From Coralloluteibacterium stylophorae (GTDB lineage Bacteria; Pseudomonadota; Gammaproteobacteria; Xanthomonadales; Xanthomonadaceae): a stretch of 64,000 nt of DNA. The stretch spans positions 495,069 to 559,068 of the forward strand of contig NZ_JAGQFT020000001.1 in assembly GCF_018122625.2 (NCBI RefSeq), in the 5' to 3' direction. The translations under genes were made by a program, and so were the position numbers. The notes beneath the pieces were generated by a model. The model saw only the letters and a list, made by a program, of their open reading frames with translations, made no database searches and had not been told where the DNA came from. How positions within the stretch are numbered: position 1 is the stretch's first letter; each line of letters starts with the position of its first letter. Below are positions 46,306 through 55,298 of this stretch, one piece after another.

Positions 46306-49300
46306 TCACTCCATCGCCGACGCTGCCCGCGGCCGCAGCGGCGCCTTCGCGCGCACGTTCTTCAGCAGGCGCGAGGTGGCCGCGCTCATGTCGTCGAGCA
46401 CCGCGTAGATCGTCGGCAGGAACAGCAGGCTGACCACGGTCGAGAACGCCAGGCCGCCTGCGATCGCGCGCGCCATCGGGTAATAGGCCGGCCCGCCGCC
46501 GCCGAGCTGGGTGGTCGCCACGCACAGCGGCAGCATGCCGAGGATCGCCGTGCCCATGGTCATCATGATCGGGCGCAGGCGCTCGCGGCTGCCGGCGACG
46601 AGCGCCGCGGTCCGGTCCATCCCCGCGCGCCGCAGCGCGTTGATGTGCTCGACCATGACGATGCCGTTGTTCACCACCACGCCCATCAGCACCAGGATGC
46701 CGATGAACGACATCACCGTGAACGACGTGCCGGTCAACGCGAACAGCCAGAACACGCCGAGGATCGAGAACAGGACGCTCGACATGATCGCCGCCGGGAA
46801 CAGCAGCGACTCGAACACCGCCGCCATCACCACGTAGATCATCACCACCGCCAGCAGCAGGTTGAACAGCATCTGCTTGCCGGCCTCGTCGTCCTGCTGG
46901 AACGCGCCGTCGAGGCTCCAGCGGTAGCCGTCGGGCATCTCGTAGGTGGCGAGCGCGGCCTCGATCGCCTCGCGCGCCTGCGGCACCGTCACGTCCTTGG
47001 CCAGGTTGGCCTGGATGCTCAGCGTGGTCTCACGGTTGGTGCGCGAGATCTGCGTCGCCGCGGGCCGCGTGCGGACGTCGACCAGGGACAGCAGGGGGAT
47101 CCTGCGCCCGTCGGCGGAGCGCAGGTCGAGCCCGGAGAGGTCCTCGATCCGGAACTGCTGCGCACCTGCGAAGCGCACCCAGATCGGCACCTCGCTGTCG
47201 CCGCGCTGGAAATCGCGCAGCTGCGAGCCGCGCAGGGCGATGCTGACGAAGTTGGAGACCTCCTCCACGCCGAAACCGTACTGCGCGGCGCGTTCGCGGT
47301 CGACGCGGATCGCCAGCTCCGAGTTCTCGTCGCCCTCGTCCAGGCGCACGTCGCGCAGCTGCGGCCGCGCCGCCAGGACCGGGACCATCGACTGCGAGAT
47401 CTCGCGCAGCATCTCCGGCGAATCGCCGATCAGCGACACCTGGATCGCGTTGCTGTCGCCCCCGCCGCCACCGCCGTCGCCGTTGCTGAAGGCGACCTTG
47501 ACCCGCGCCGACTTCGGCAGCCCGGTGCGGATCTGCTCCATGATCGCCTTGGTGTCGCGGATCTCGCCGTCCTCGGTCAGCTGCAGCATGGTGCTGCCGC
47601 CCTCGCTCTCGCTGAACCAGGAATAGATCTGGGTGATCTGCAGCTCCTCGCGGTGCGCGTCGAGCCAGTTCTCGACCCGGGCGATCTCGCTCGACATCTG
47701 CGCGAGCGGGTACGAGCCGTTCCAGCTGTAGCCCAGGCGCAGCTCGCGCCCGGTCTCCTCGGCGAACATGTCGAACTTGGTGAATTTCGCCGGGACCATG
47801 CTCACCAGCACGATCGCGACGATGCCGGCGATGGACAGGCCGCGATGCGCCAGGGTGAAGCGCAGCAGCCGGGCGTAGCGCGCCTGCAGCCGGGCGATGA
47901 AGCCCGTGTCCGACACCGCGGCCGGCGGCGTCTTCATGCGCGCCGATAGCATCGGGATCAGGCTCACCGCGACCAGCCAGGACGCCAGCAGCGACACCGA
48001 GATGGTGATCGCCAGCTGCACCATGAAGATGCTGATCTGGTTGGCCGGCCCGAACAGGTTCGGTACGAACACGATGCAGTGGCAGAGCGTGCCCGCGGAC
48101 AGCGCGATGGCGACGTTGCGGGTGCCGGTGAGCGAGGCCTGCATCGGGTTGCCCGGCAGCTTCTCGCGCTCCTGATAGATGCTCTCGACCACCACCACCG
48201 CGTTGTCGACCAGCATGCCGACGCCGAGCAGCAGGCCCATCATCGTCAGGATGTTGAGCGTCAGCCCGAAGAAGTACATGAAGCCGAGGGTGATGACGAA
48301 GCAGATCGGGATCGCCAGCGTCACCATCAGCGTCGACGGCCAGTGGCGCAGGAAGAAGTACAGCACCGCCACCGACAGCAGGATGCCGATGAGACCGAAC
48401 TCCGCCAGCTCCTTCAGCGAACTGGTCACCGACTCGCCCTGGTCGTCGATGATGTTGAAGGCCACGCCCTCGAACGCCGATTCCGTCTTGACCTGCTCGA
48501 GCTCGGCGAGGACCGCGCGGGTGACCTCGACCAGGTTGGCGTTGCGCTCGCGGTATACGTCGATGCCCACTGCCGGGCGCCCGTCGAGGCGGCGCCCGTA
48601 GTCCACGCGTTGCGGCTTCAGCCGGACCTCGGCGACGTCGGCCAGGCGCAGGCCGCGTTCGTCGATGACCAGATCGCGCAGTTCGTCGAGGTCGCGCATC
48701 TCGCCCACCGGCTGCACGCGCACGCGACGGCCGCTGCGGTCGTCGATCTCGCCGGCGGAGACCGAGAAGTTCACTGCGCGCAGGCGCTGCGCCAGGTCGT
48801 TGAGGGCGATGCCGTGCGCGCTCAGGCGGTCCGGATCCAGAGCCACCTCGATCTCGCTCGGCGGCGCGCCCGACAGTTCCACGCGCGCCACGCCCGGCAC
48901 GCGCTCGACGCGCTGCACCAGCTCGCGGTCGAGCAGGTCGTAGGCGCCGGTCAGGTCCTGCTTGCTCGCCAGGCGCACGCGCAGGGCCGCCTCGTCGCTG
49001 GTCGAGAACTTGCGGATCTGGTAGCGCTGGAAATCCTCGGGCAGCTCGTCGCGGATCGCGTCGAGCTTCTCGCGCGCCTGCGCCGCGGCGATCTCGACGT
49101 CGCGGTCCCAGTCGGCGAGTTCGATGAACACGAAGCCCTGGTCGGCGCCGGCCTGCGACTGCATGCGCTTGATGCCCGGCAGCGTCGCCAGCGCCTCCTC
49201 GACCGGGCGGATCAGGTTGGTCTCGATTTCCTGCGGGTTCGAGCCCGGATAGGGCAGGAACACCAGGACGAACGGCGCGTCCAGTTCCGGCAGCTGTTCG

Positions 49301-49458
49301 AGCGGCAGGCGCACCGCGGCGAGCAGGCCGATCACCAGCAGCGAGACGAAGAACATGATCGCCGTCACCGGCCGCTTGAGGCTCAGTTCGGCGACCGACC
49401 AGCCGTGGCGCTGCGGCTTCTCGCCGGCGCCCTGGGGGATGTCGTCGGGCGCGCTCAT
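46306..49458 (-). CDS. RND efflux permease B, VDN/VNN variant
   Basis: A 1050-residue RND (HAE1-like) permease starting MSAPDDIPQGAGEKPQRHGW. Two repeated halves each hold a first helix, a large periplasmic porter region and five or six more helices. In TM4 the motif is GMLVDNAVVVVES: Asp418 is present and the second Asp is replaced by Asn419. In TM10 the motif is GVVVNNGIVMVEH, with Asn930 at the usual Lys. The partner permease keeps all three residues. Third gene in the efflux operon and overlaps the previous gene by 4 bases. Confidence 0.93.
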   Translation of the reverse strand: MSAPDDIPQGAGEKPQRHGWSVAELSLKRPVTAIMFFVSLLVIGLLAAVRLPLEQLPELDAPFVLVFLPYPGSNPQEIETNLIRPVEEALATLPGIKRMQSQAGADQGFVFIELADWDRDVEIAAAQAREKLDAIRDELPEDFQRYQIRKFSTSDEAALRVRLASKQDLTGAYDLLDRELVQRVERVPGVARVELSGAPPSEIEVALDPDRLSAHGIALNDLAQRLRAVNFSVSAGEIDDRSGRRVRVQPVGEMRDLDELRDLVIDERGLRLADVAEVRLKPQRVDYGRRLDGRPAVGIDVYRERNANLVEVTRAVLAELEQVKTESAFEGVAFNIIDDQGESVTSSLKELAEFGLIGILLSVAVLYFFLRHWPSTLMVTLAIPICFVITLGFMYFFGLTLNILTMMGLLLGVGMLVDNAVVVVESIYQEREKLPGNPMQASLTGTRNVAIALSAGTLCHCIVFVPNLFGPANQISIFMVQLAITISVSLLASWLVAVSLIPMLSARMKTPPAAVSDTGFIARLQARYARLLRFTLAHRGLSIAGIVAIVLVSMVPAKFTKFDMFAEETGRELRLGYSWNGSYPLAQMSSEIARVENWLDAHREELQITQIYSWFSESEGGSTMLQLTEDGEIRDTKAIMEQIRTGLPKSARVKVAFSNGDGGGGGGDSNAIQVSLIGDSPEMLREISQSMVPVLAARPQLRDVRLDEGDENSELAIRVDRERAAQYGFGVEEVSNFVSIALRGSQLRDFQRGDSEVPIWVRFAGAQQFRIEDLSGLDLRSADGRRIPLLSLVDVRTRPAATQISRTNRETTLSIQANLAKDVTVPQAREAIEAALATYEMPDGYRWSLDGAFQQDDEAGKQMLFNLLLAVVMIYVVMAAVFESLLFPAAIMSSVLFSILGVFWLFALTGTSFTVMSFIGILVLMGVVVNNGIVMVEHINALRRAGMDRTAALVAGSRERLRPIMMTMGTAILGMLPLCVATTQLGGGGPAYYPMARAIAGGLAFSTVVSLLFLPTIYAVLDDMSAATSRLLKNVRAKAPLRPRAASAME

Positions 49459-52400
49459 GCCTGCGCGCCCTCGCCCAGCCCGCCGTCGAGCGCGTCGTCG
49501 GCGCGCGCGACCGGCTGCGCGCGACGCACGTAGTGCGCGTCCGGGCGCCGGTCGAGCAGCCCGTACATGACCGGGATCACCAGCAGGGTCAGCAGCGTCG
49601 AGACCGCCAGGCCGCCGATGATGGTGATCGCCATCGGCGCTCGGATCTCGGCGCCCTCGCCCGTGGCCAAGGCCAGCGGCATGAAGCCGAACAGGGCGGT
49701 CAGGGTGGTCATCGCGATCGGCCGCAGGCGCGAGGTCGCGCCCTCGATGATGGCCTCGTACTTGGCCACGCCCGTCTCGCGCAGCTGGTTGACCTTGTCG
49801 ATCAGGATGATCGCGTTCTTGACCACGATGCCGACCAGCAGGATCAGGCCGATGAACACCACCACCGAGAGCGTCGAGCCGGTCAGCACCAGCGCCAGCA
49901 CCGCACCGACCAGCGCCAGCGGCACGGTGAACAGGATCACGAAGGGATGCAGCAGCGACTCGAACTGCGAGGCCATCACCAGGTAGACCAGGAAGATCGC
50001 CAGCGCGAAGGCGAACAGCAGCGAGTTCACCGAATCCTGCAGCTCCTCGCCCTGCCCGCCCACGTGCAGGCCGACGCCGGCCGGCAGCGGGTTCTCCGCG
50101 ACCATCGCCTGCACCGCGGCCACCGCGCTGCCGAGATCGCCGTAGCGCAGGTTCGCCGAGACCACTGCCACGCGGACCTGGTCGGCGCGATGGATCTCGC
50201 TCGGGCCGGTCGTGGTCTCGACCTCGGCCACCGACTCCAGCGTCACCGGACGGCTGCTCTGCGGATTGACGATGAGGTTGCGGATGTCGGCGACCGAGGC
50301 GCGGTCGTCCTCCTGCGCACGCACCAGCACGTCGATCTTGCGGTCGCGGAAGCTGTAGCGGGTGGCCACCTCGCCGCGCACGTTGCGCACGACGATGTCG
50401 GCGATCTGGCGCGTGGTCAGGCCGAGCGCGGCGGCGCGGTCCTGGTCGAAGCGGATCTGGATCTCGGGGAACCCGTCCTGCACGCTCGACTCGACGTCGG
50501 CGAAGCGGTCGTTCTCCCCCAGCATGGCGGCGAGGCGTTGGCCGGCCACCTGCAGCGCGTCCAGGTCGCGGCCGCGCAGCTCGATCTCCAGCGGTTTGGA
50601 GAAGCTGAAGAGTTCCGGCCGCCCGAACTTGACCTCGGCCTGCGGGTAGCCGGCCATGGTCGCACGCAGGCGCTCGGTCTCGGTCTCCTCGGTGTCGCCC
50701 GGTGCGCCGCGCGCCAGCACCACGCTGAGCTTGCCGATGTTGTCGCCGGACTCGGTCGGGCTGGCGTCCAGCCGCGTGCCGCTGCCGGAGACGCCGTAGA
50801 GCGCGTGGATGCCCGGATCCTCCGCATGCCGGGCCTGCACCGCGCGCATCAGCGCGTCGGTCTCCTCCAGGCGGGTGCCGGCGGGCAGCTTGACCGTCAT
50901 CTCGAAGCGGTCCTGGGCGAGCTGCGGGATCAGGTCGAGGCCGAGCAGCGGCACCAGCGCCATGGCGGCGACGAAGACCGCCGCGGCGGTGCCGAGCGTC
51001 AGGCGCGGCCGCGCCATCGCCCGCGGCAGCAGCCGCGCGTAGCCGGCGGCGGCACGGTCGTAGGGCTTCATCACCCAGGTGCCGATGAAGCGCAGGGCGC
51101 GGCCGACGACGCGGCCGGCCGCGCGGAACGCGGTGACCGCGAGCCAGCCGATCCCGAACGCGGCGCCGCGCACGCCATGACCGATGCCGCGGCGGGTGGC
51201 GGCCACCGGCTTCAGCACGCGCGAGCGCGGATGCCACGGCGCGCGCGCCGGCTCCTCCGGGAAGGCCATCGGCGCACGGCCCTTCAGCGAGCTCAGCATC
51301 GGCACCAGGGTCAGCGACACCGCCAGCGAGACCATGATCGCGATCGACACGGTCAGCGCCTGGTCCTTGAACAGCTGGCCGGCGACGCCCTCGACGAATA
51401 CCAGCGGCAGAAACACCGCGACGATGGTGAGCGTAGAGGCGACCACCGCCATGCTCACCTCGCGCGCGCCCTCGATCGCCGCGGCGAGCACACCGAGGCC
51501 ACGCTCGCGGGCCTTCGCGATCGACTCCAGCACCACGATGGAATCGTCGACCACCAGGCCCGTGGCGAGCGCCAGGCCGCCCAGCGACATCACGTTGAGG
51601 CTCAGCCCCAGCTGCTGCATGAAGAAGAACGTCGCGACGATCGAGACCGGCAGCGACAGCGAGATCACGAACGTGCTCCAGCTGTCGCGCAGGAAGAAGA
51701 AGATGATCAGGATCGCCAGCACGCCACCAAGCAGCGCGTCGAAGCGCACGTCGGCCAGCGCCTGGCGGATGAAGATCGACTGGTCCTCGACCACGGTCAG
51801 CTCCGCGTCCGGCGGCAGGTCGGCGCGCACCCGCTCCAGCGCCGCATGCATGGCGTCGGCGACGGTGACGGTGTTGGCGTCGCCCTCCTTGTAGACCGCG
51901 AGCTCGACCGCCTCCTCGCCGCCCAGGCGGATGATCGCCTCGCGCTCCTTGTGGCCCTGCTGGATCGTGGCGATGTCGCGCAGGCGCACGGCGAGACCGC
52001 CGCCGGGCGAGCTGGCGCCGTCGCCGGAGGCCGCCGAGCTGGCGGTCGCCGCCGCCGCCAGGGCATCGGCCGAGCCGGTCATCGCCGCCACCCGCGCCGC
52101 GGCCGCCGCGGCCTCCTGGGCGGCGCTGTTGCCGCCGCCCTGGGCGCGGGTGGTGACCATCATGTCGCCGATCTGCTCGAGCGAGGCGAACTGGTTCACC
52201 GTGCGCACCAGGAAGCGCTGGCTGCCCGATTCCAGCCGTCCGCCCGAGGCGTTGATGTTCTCCTGCCTGAGCCGCTCGATCACCGTCTCGATCGGGATGT
52301 CGAGCTGGGCCAGGCGCTGCTGGTCGATCAGCACCTGCACCTCGTCCTCGAGGCCGCCGGAGACCTTGATCGCGGCCACGCCCTCGACCGGCTCCAGGCG

Positions 52401-52904
52401 CTTGGTCAGCTCCTCGTCGGCGTAGCGGCGCAGGCGCGTCAGCGCGCCGTCGGCGTTCGCGCTCTCGCCCTCCTTGGCCGAGAGCACCAGGCGCGCGATC
52501 GGCTCGTTGGACGGGTTGAAGCGCAGCAGGACCGGCGCGGTGGCCTCCTGCGGGAGGTCGAGCGTCTCCAGCTTGTCGCGCACCTCGAGGCCGGCGCGGT
52601 CCATGTCGGTGCCCCAGGCGAACTCGAGCACCACGTCGCTCTGCCCGGTGCGCGAGATCGAGCGCAGCTTGCGCAGGTTCTTGACCACGCCGACCGATTC
52701 CTCGACCGGCTCGGTGATCAGCGTCTCGATCTCCGCGGGCGCGGCACCGGTGTACTCGGTGCGCACGGTCAGGGTGGGATAGCTGAGGTCCGGCAGCAGG
52801 TTGACCTTGATGTCGCGCAGCGCGATCAGGCCGAACAGGACCACGGTGAGCGTGGCCATCGCGACGGTGACGCGACGGCGGGTGGACGCCTCGATGAAGT
52901 TCAT
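49455..52904 (-). CDS. RND efflux permease A, intact proton-relay motif
   Basis: A 1149-residue RND permease starting MNFIEASTRRRVTVAMATLT. TM4 has GLVVDDSIVVLES (Asp453, Asp454) and TM10 GIVVKNAIILID (Lys1029). Two features make it long: an Ala/Ser/Gly-rich insertion near 255-303 in the first porter region, and an enlarged segment of about 80 residues before TM7 (AFPEEPARAPWHPRSRVLKP...), including another hydrophobic stretch. It starts with an ATGA overlap of the membrane fusion gene, so the three genes are translated in step. Confidence 0.94.
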   Translation of the reverse strand: MNFIEASTRRRVTVAMATLTVVLFGLIALRDIKVNLLPDLSYPTLTVRTEYTGAAPAEIETLITEPVEESVGVVKNLRKLRSISRTGQSDVVLEFAWGTDMDRAGLEVRDKLETLDLPQEATAPVLLRFNPSNEPIARLVLSAKEGESANADGALTRLRRYADEELTKRLEPVEGVAAIKVSGGLEDEVQVLIDQQRLAQLDIPIETVIERLRQENINASGGRLESGSQRFLVRTVNQFASLEQIGDMMVTTRAQGGGNSAAQEAAAAAARVAAMTGSADALAAAATASSAASGDGASSPGGGLAVRLRDIATIQQGHKEREAIIRLGGEEAVELAVYKEGDANTVTVADAMHAALERVRADLPPDAELTVVEDQSIFIRQALADVRFDALLGGVLAILIIFFFLRDSWSTFVISLSLPVSIVATFFFMQQLGLSLNVMSLGGLALATGLVVDDSIVVLESIAKARERGLGVLAAAIEGAREVSMAVVASTLTIVAVFLPLVFVEGVAGQLFKDQALTVSIAIMVSLAVSLTLVPMLSSLKGRAPMAFPEEPARAPWHPRSRVLKPVAATRRGIGHGVRGAAFGIGWLAVTAFRAAGRVVGRALRFIGTWVMKPYDRAAAGYARLLPRAMARPRLTLGTAAAVFVAAMALVPLLGLDLIPQLAQDRFEMTVKLPAGTRLEETDALMRAVQARHAEDPGIHALYGVSGSGTRLDASPTESGDNIGKLSVVLARGAPGDTEETETERLRATMAGYPQAEVKFGRPELFSFSKPLEIELRGRDLDALQVAGQRLAAMLGENDRFADVESSVQDGFPEIQIRFDQDRAAALGLTTRQIADIVVRNVRGEVATRYSFRDRKIDVLVRAQEDDRASVADIRNLIVNPQSSRPVTLESVAEVETTTGPSEIHRADQVRVAVVSANLRYGDLGSAVAAVQAMVAENPLPAGVGLHVGGQGEELQDSVNSLLFAFALAIFLVYLVMASQFESLLHPFVILFTVPLALVGAVLALVLTGSTLSVVVFIGLILLVGIVVKNAIILIDKVNQLRETGVAKYEAIIEGATSRLRPIAMTTLTALFGFMPLALATGEGAEIRAPMAITIIGGLAVSTLLTLLVIPVMYGLLDRRPDAHYVRRAQPVARADDALDGGLGEGAQA

Positions 52905-54058
52905 TGCCGGACCGCTCCGCCGCCGTTGCCTTCGGCAGAAGGGGTCGCGGCTGCGGTGCGGGCGCCGTCGTCCATCGGCAGCGTCTCCACCGCGGCGCCG
53001 TCGCGGATCGCCAGCTTGCCGGCGGTCACCACGCTGGCGCCGGCTTCCACGCCGGAGCGGACCTCCACGTAGTCGCTGCCCGAATGGCCGATCTCGACCG
53101 GCGTGCGCACCGCCTTGCCGTCGCGCACCACGAACACCGCCGGCTCGCCGCCCTCCTCGAGCAGCGCGCTGCGGGGAATGGTCAGCACGTCGTCGCGCCG
53201 GTCGTAGATCACCTCGACGCGCCCGAACATGCCCGGCCGCAGCGCCTGGCCGGCATCGAAGGCGCAGGTGACGCGGAAGGTACCGCTGCCGGCATCGATC
53301 ACCGGGCTGATGCGGTCGACCTTGCCCTCGAATACCTCGCCCGGCAGCGCGTCGGCGCGCAGCAGCACGGTCTGCCCCGGTTCCAGGATCGCGAGCTCGC
53401 GCTCCGGCACGTTCAGGACCGCGTCCAGGCGCGAGTCGTCGACGATGCGGAACAGCGCGCTGTTGAGCTGGATGAGGTTGCCGCGCTTGACCATGCGCTG
53501 CGCGATGACGCCGTCGATCGGCGCCTCGATCTGGGTGTAGCTCAGCTCGAGCTTGGCCATCTCCCAGGCCGCGCGTGCGCTGGCCAGGTCGTAGCGCAGC
53601 TGTTCGTTGGCGTCGGCACTGACCAGGCGCTTGTCGGCCAGCTGCTGCGAACGTGCGTAGTTGGCCTCCAGCTTGCGCATCGCCGCCTCGGTCCGCGCGA
53701 CCTCCAGCCGCGGGCGATCCGGATCGATCCGGGCCAGCACCTGGCCCCGCTTCACCCGGTCGCCCTCCTCCGCCATCAGCTCGAGCAGGACGCCCGAAGT
53801 CTTGGCCACCACCTGCGCCTCGCCGGGCGCCTCGAGCGCGGCGGTCGTGGTGTAGCTGGCAGCGATCTCGCGCTCGGCGGCGCGGGCGGTCTCGACCGGC
53901 ACCGCCTCGGGCTGCGCGGCGGGTGCCTCGGCGCCTGCTGCGGGAGTCTCGGAAGCGGCGTCGGCAGCCTTCTCGTCGCTGCCGCCGCAGGCGGAGAGCA
54001 GGAGGACGCCGGCGAGGACCAGGGCGGCGCGGCGCAGCGGGAGGGCGTGGGCGTTCAT
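52901..54058 (-). CDS. RND efflux periplasmic adaptor (membrane fusion) lipoprotein
   Basis: A 385-residue protein starting MNAHALPLRRAALVLAGVLL with lipobox LSAC and Cys24. A charged linker rich in Ala, Glu and Pro follows. Adaptor blocks: biotinyl-lipoyl halves (GVLLELMAEEGDRVKRGQVLARID; IEAPIDGVIAQRMVKRGNLI), a helical hairpin (ARTEAAMRKLEANYARSQQLADKRLVSADANEQL) and a beta-barrel. It links inner membrane permeases to an outer membrane channel. No channel gene of the TolC family is next to this operon. First gene of the three. Confidence 0.95.
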   Translation of the reverse strand: MNAHALPLRRAALVLAGVLLLSACGGSDEKAADAASETPAAGAEAPAAQPEAVPVETARAAEREIAASYTTTAALEAPGEAQVVAKTSGVLLELMAEEGDRVKRGQVLARIDPDRPRLEVARTEAAMRKLEANYARSQQLADKRLVSADANEQLRYDLASARAAWEMAKLELSYTQIEAPIDGVIAQRMVKRGNLIQLNSALFRIVDDSRLDAVLNVPERELAILEPGQTVLLRADALPGEVFEGKVDRISPVIDAGSGTFRVTCAFDAGQALRPGMFGRVEVIYDRRDDVLTIPRSALLEEGGEPAVFVVRDGKAVRTPVEIGHSGSDYVEVRSGVEAGASVVTAGKLAIRDGAAVETLPMDDGARTAAATPSAEGNGGGAVRQ

Positions 54059-54077
54059 GGCGTGGTGGAAGCCTGGT

Positions 54078-54100
54078 GTTATAGGTATGTATGACAGTAT
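54078..54100 (-). promoter_or_regulatory. AT-rich control region of the RND operon
   Basis: An unusually AT-rich stretch (GTTATAGGTATGTATGACAG and following) lies 20 bases upstream of the adaptor start. On the minus strand it contains TATAAC (54083-54078), a possible -10. The rest could host a TetR-type operator, but the symmetry is weak and no regulator gene is adjacent. Confidence 0.3.
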
Positions 54101-54343
54101 TGCGGGCCACCCGCGGCGGTGGATGTGCCGAAGGTCAGGCTGCGGAGTGCCGTTCGGCGGACGACCGGCCGCCGGGGCGGCCTGGCGCGGTGCCGCATGG
54201 CCGGGGAGCGCGATGGTGCGCGGCGGACGGTGACGGAATGACGGCGGCGACCTCGTCCTGCCCGGGTCGCGACGGGAAGCTTGATCCTCTCCCTGCCGGG
54301 GCCGAGTGCCGCGGCGATGAATGGCATCACGGTCGCGCACCGC

Positions 54344-54349
54344 TATACT
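54344..54349 (+). promoter_or_regulatory. Candidate -10 box for the cytochrome c pair
   Basis: TATACT, the same hexamer seen before ssrA and rpmJ, lies 45 bases upstream of the first cytochrome start. No good -35 hexamer is found at the usual distance. Confidence 0.4.
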
Positions 54350-54393
54350 GCCCGCTTTGTTCGAACCGCCACACGTCCCGGACCACACCGACG

Positions 54394-54789
54394 ATGAAGC
54401 CAATCCGCCACCTCGCCGCCGGCATGAGCCTCGCGCTCCTCGCCGCCGGCGTCTCGCACGCGCAGGACACGCCCGCTCCCGCCGCTCCCGCCGCAACGCC
54501 CGCCCCCGCGGCACCGGAATCGCCCAGGGGCGAGGTCGAGCGCGGTGCGGACCTGGCCTACACGTGCACCGGGTGCCATGGCGTCACCGGGTACAAGAAC
54601 GCCTACCCGAACTACCACGTGCCGCGGATCGGCGGGCAGAACGAGGACTACATCGTCGCCGCGCTGCACGAGTACCGCGAGGGCCGCCGCAACCATCCGA
54701 CCATGCGCGCGCAGGCGGAGAGCTTCTCCGACCAGGACATCGCCGACATCGCCGCCTATCTCTCCAGCCTCGGTGGAGGTGCACGATGA
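54394..54789 (+). CDS. Class I cytochrome c, c4-like N-terminal half
   Basis: A 131-residue protein with a signal peptide (MKPIRHLAAGMSLALLAAGVSHAQ) and a Pro/Ala-rich linker. One haem c site CTGCH (Cys58, Cys61, His62) and the distal Met104 in NHPTMRAQ; YIVAALHEYREGRR and IADIAAYLSSL are typical of c4 domains. It should be a periplasmic electron carrier. The next cytochrome overlaps it by 4 bases. Confidence 0.9.
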   Translation: MKPIRHLAAGMSLALLAAGVSHAQDTPAPAAPAATPAPAAPESPRGEVERGADLAYTCTGCHGVTGYKNAYPNYHVPRIGGQNEDYIVAALHEYREGRRNHPTMRAQAESFSDQDIADIAAYLSSLGGGAR

Positions 54790-55139
54790 ACCACGTCCTC
54801 GCCCGCGGGCTCCTCGCCGCCGCCCTCGCCCTCTCCGCCTCCGCGGCGTTCGCCCAGGACGCGGCGCAACTGCCCGCCGACATCCCCGAGAAGGCCAAGG
54901 CCTGCACCCAGTGCCATGGCCCTACCGGCCTCGAGAGCCTGGCGCCGACCTATCCGAAGCTGGCCGGCCAGTATCCCGACTACCTCGCCAAGGCCCTGCA
55001 CGACTACCGCTCCGGCGAGCGCCAGAACCCGCAGATGCAGCCGTTCGCGCAGAACCTCAGCGACGCCGACATCGAGGAGATCGCGGCCTACTTCTCCAGG
55101 CAGGCCACCGACCTCACCGATCTCAGCCACGTCCGCTGA
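54786..55139 (+). CDS. Class I cytochrome c, c4-like C-terminal half
   Basis: A 117-residue protein with a signal peptide (MNHVLARGLLAAALALSASA, cut near AFAQ). One haem site CTQCH (Cys40, Cys43, His44) and Met84 in NPQMQPFAQNL. The YPKLAGQYPDYLAKALHDY and LSDADIEEIAAYFSRQ blocks match a cytochrome c4 repeat. It starts in an ATGA overlap with the first cytochrome, and a strong terminator follows. Confidence 0.92.
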   Translation: MNHVLARGLLAAALALSASAAFAQDAAQLPADIPEKAKACTQCHGPTGLESLAPTYPKLAGQYPDYLAKALHDYRSGERQNPQMQPFAQNLSDADIEEIAAYFSRQATDLTDLSHVR

Positions 55140-55163
55140 CGCGGGCTTCGCGATCGCGCTGGA

Positions 55164-55190
55164 AAGGCCCCGCACCCGCGGGGCCTTTTT
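55164..55190 (+). terminator. Rho-independent terminator of the cytochrome pair
   Basis: AAGGCCCCGC (55164-55173), loop ACCC, then GCGGGGCCTT (55178-55187) followed by TTT. It begins 25 bases after the second cytochrome stop. Confidence 0.9.
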
Positions 55191-55298
55191 CGTTTCCGTA
55201 GGGCCCCGCGCGCCGGTCCGGACGGGGCTGCGAGGCGCGGCACCGGTACCCAATGAGGTCATGGCAGATGCCGGTCGCGACACCCCACCGGAGTTGCC

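Noticed and set aside
49455..54110. Apparent fusion reading frames of 1550-1640 residues covering permease plus upstream sequence
   Set aside because: The extra N-terminal parts are out-of-frame readings of the adaptor or of the first permease; the true starts are set by ATGA overlaps and family N-termini.
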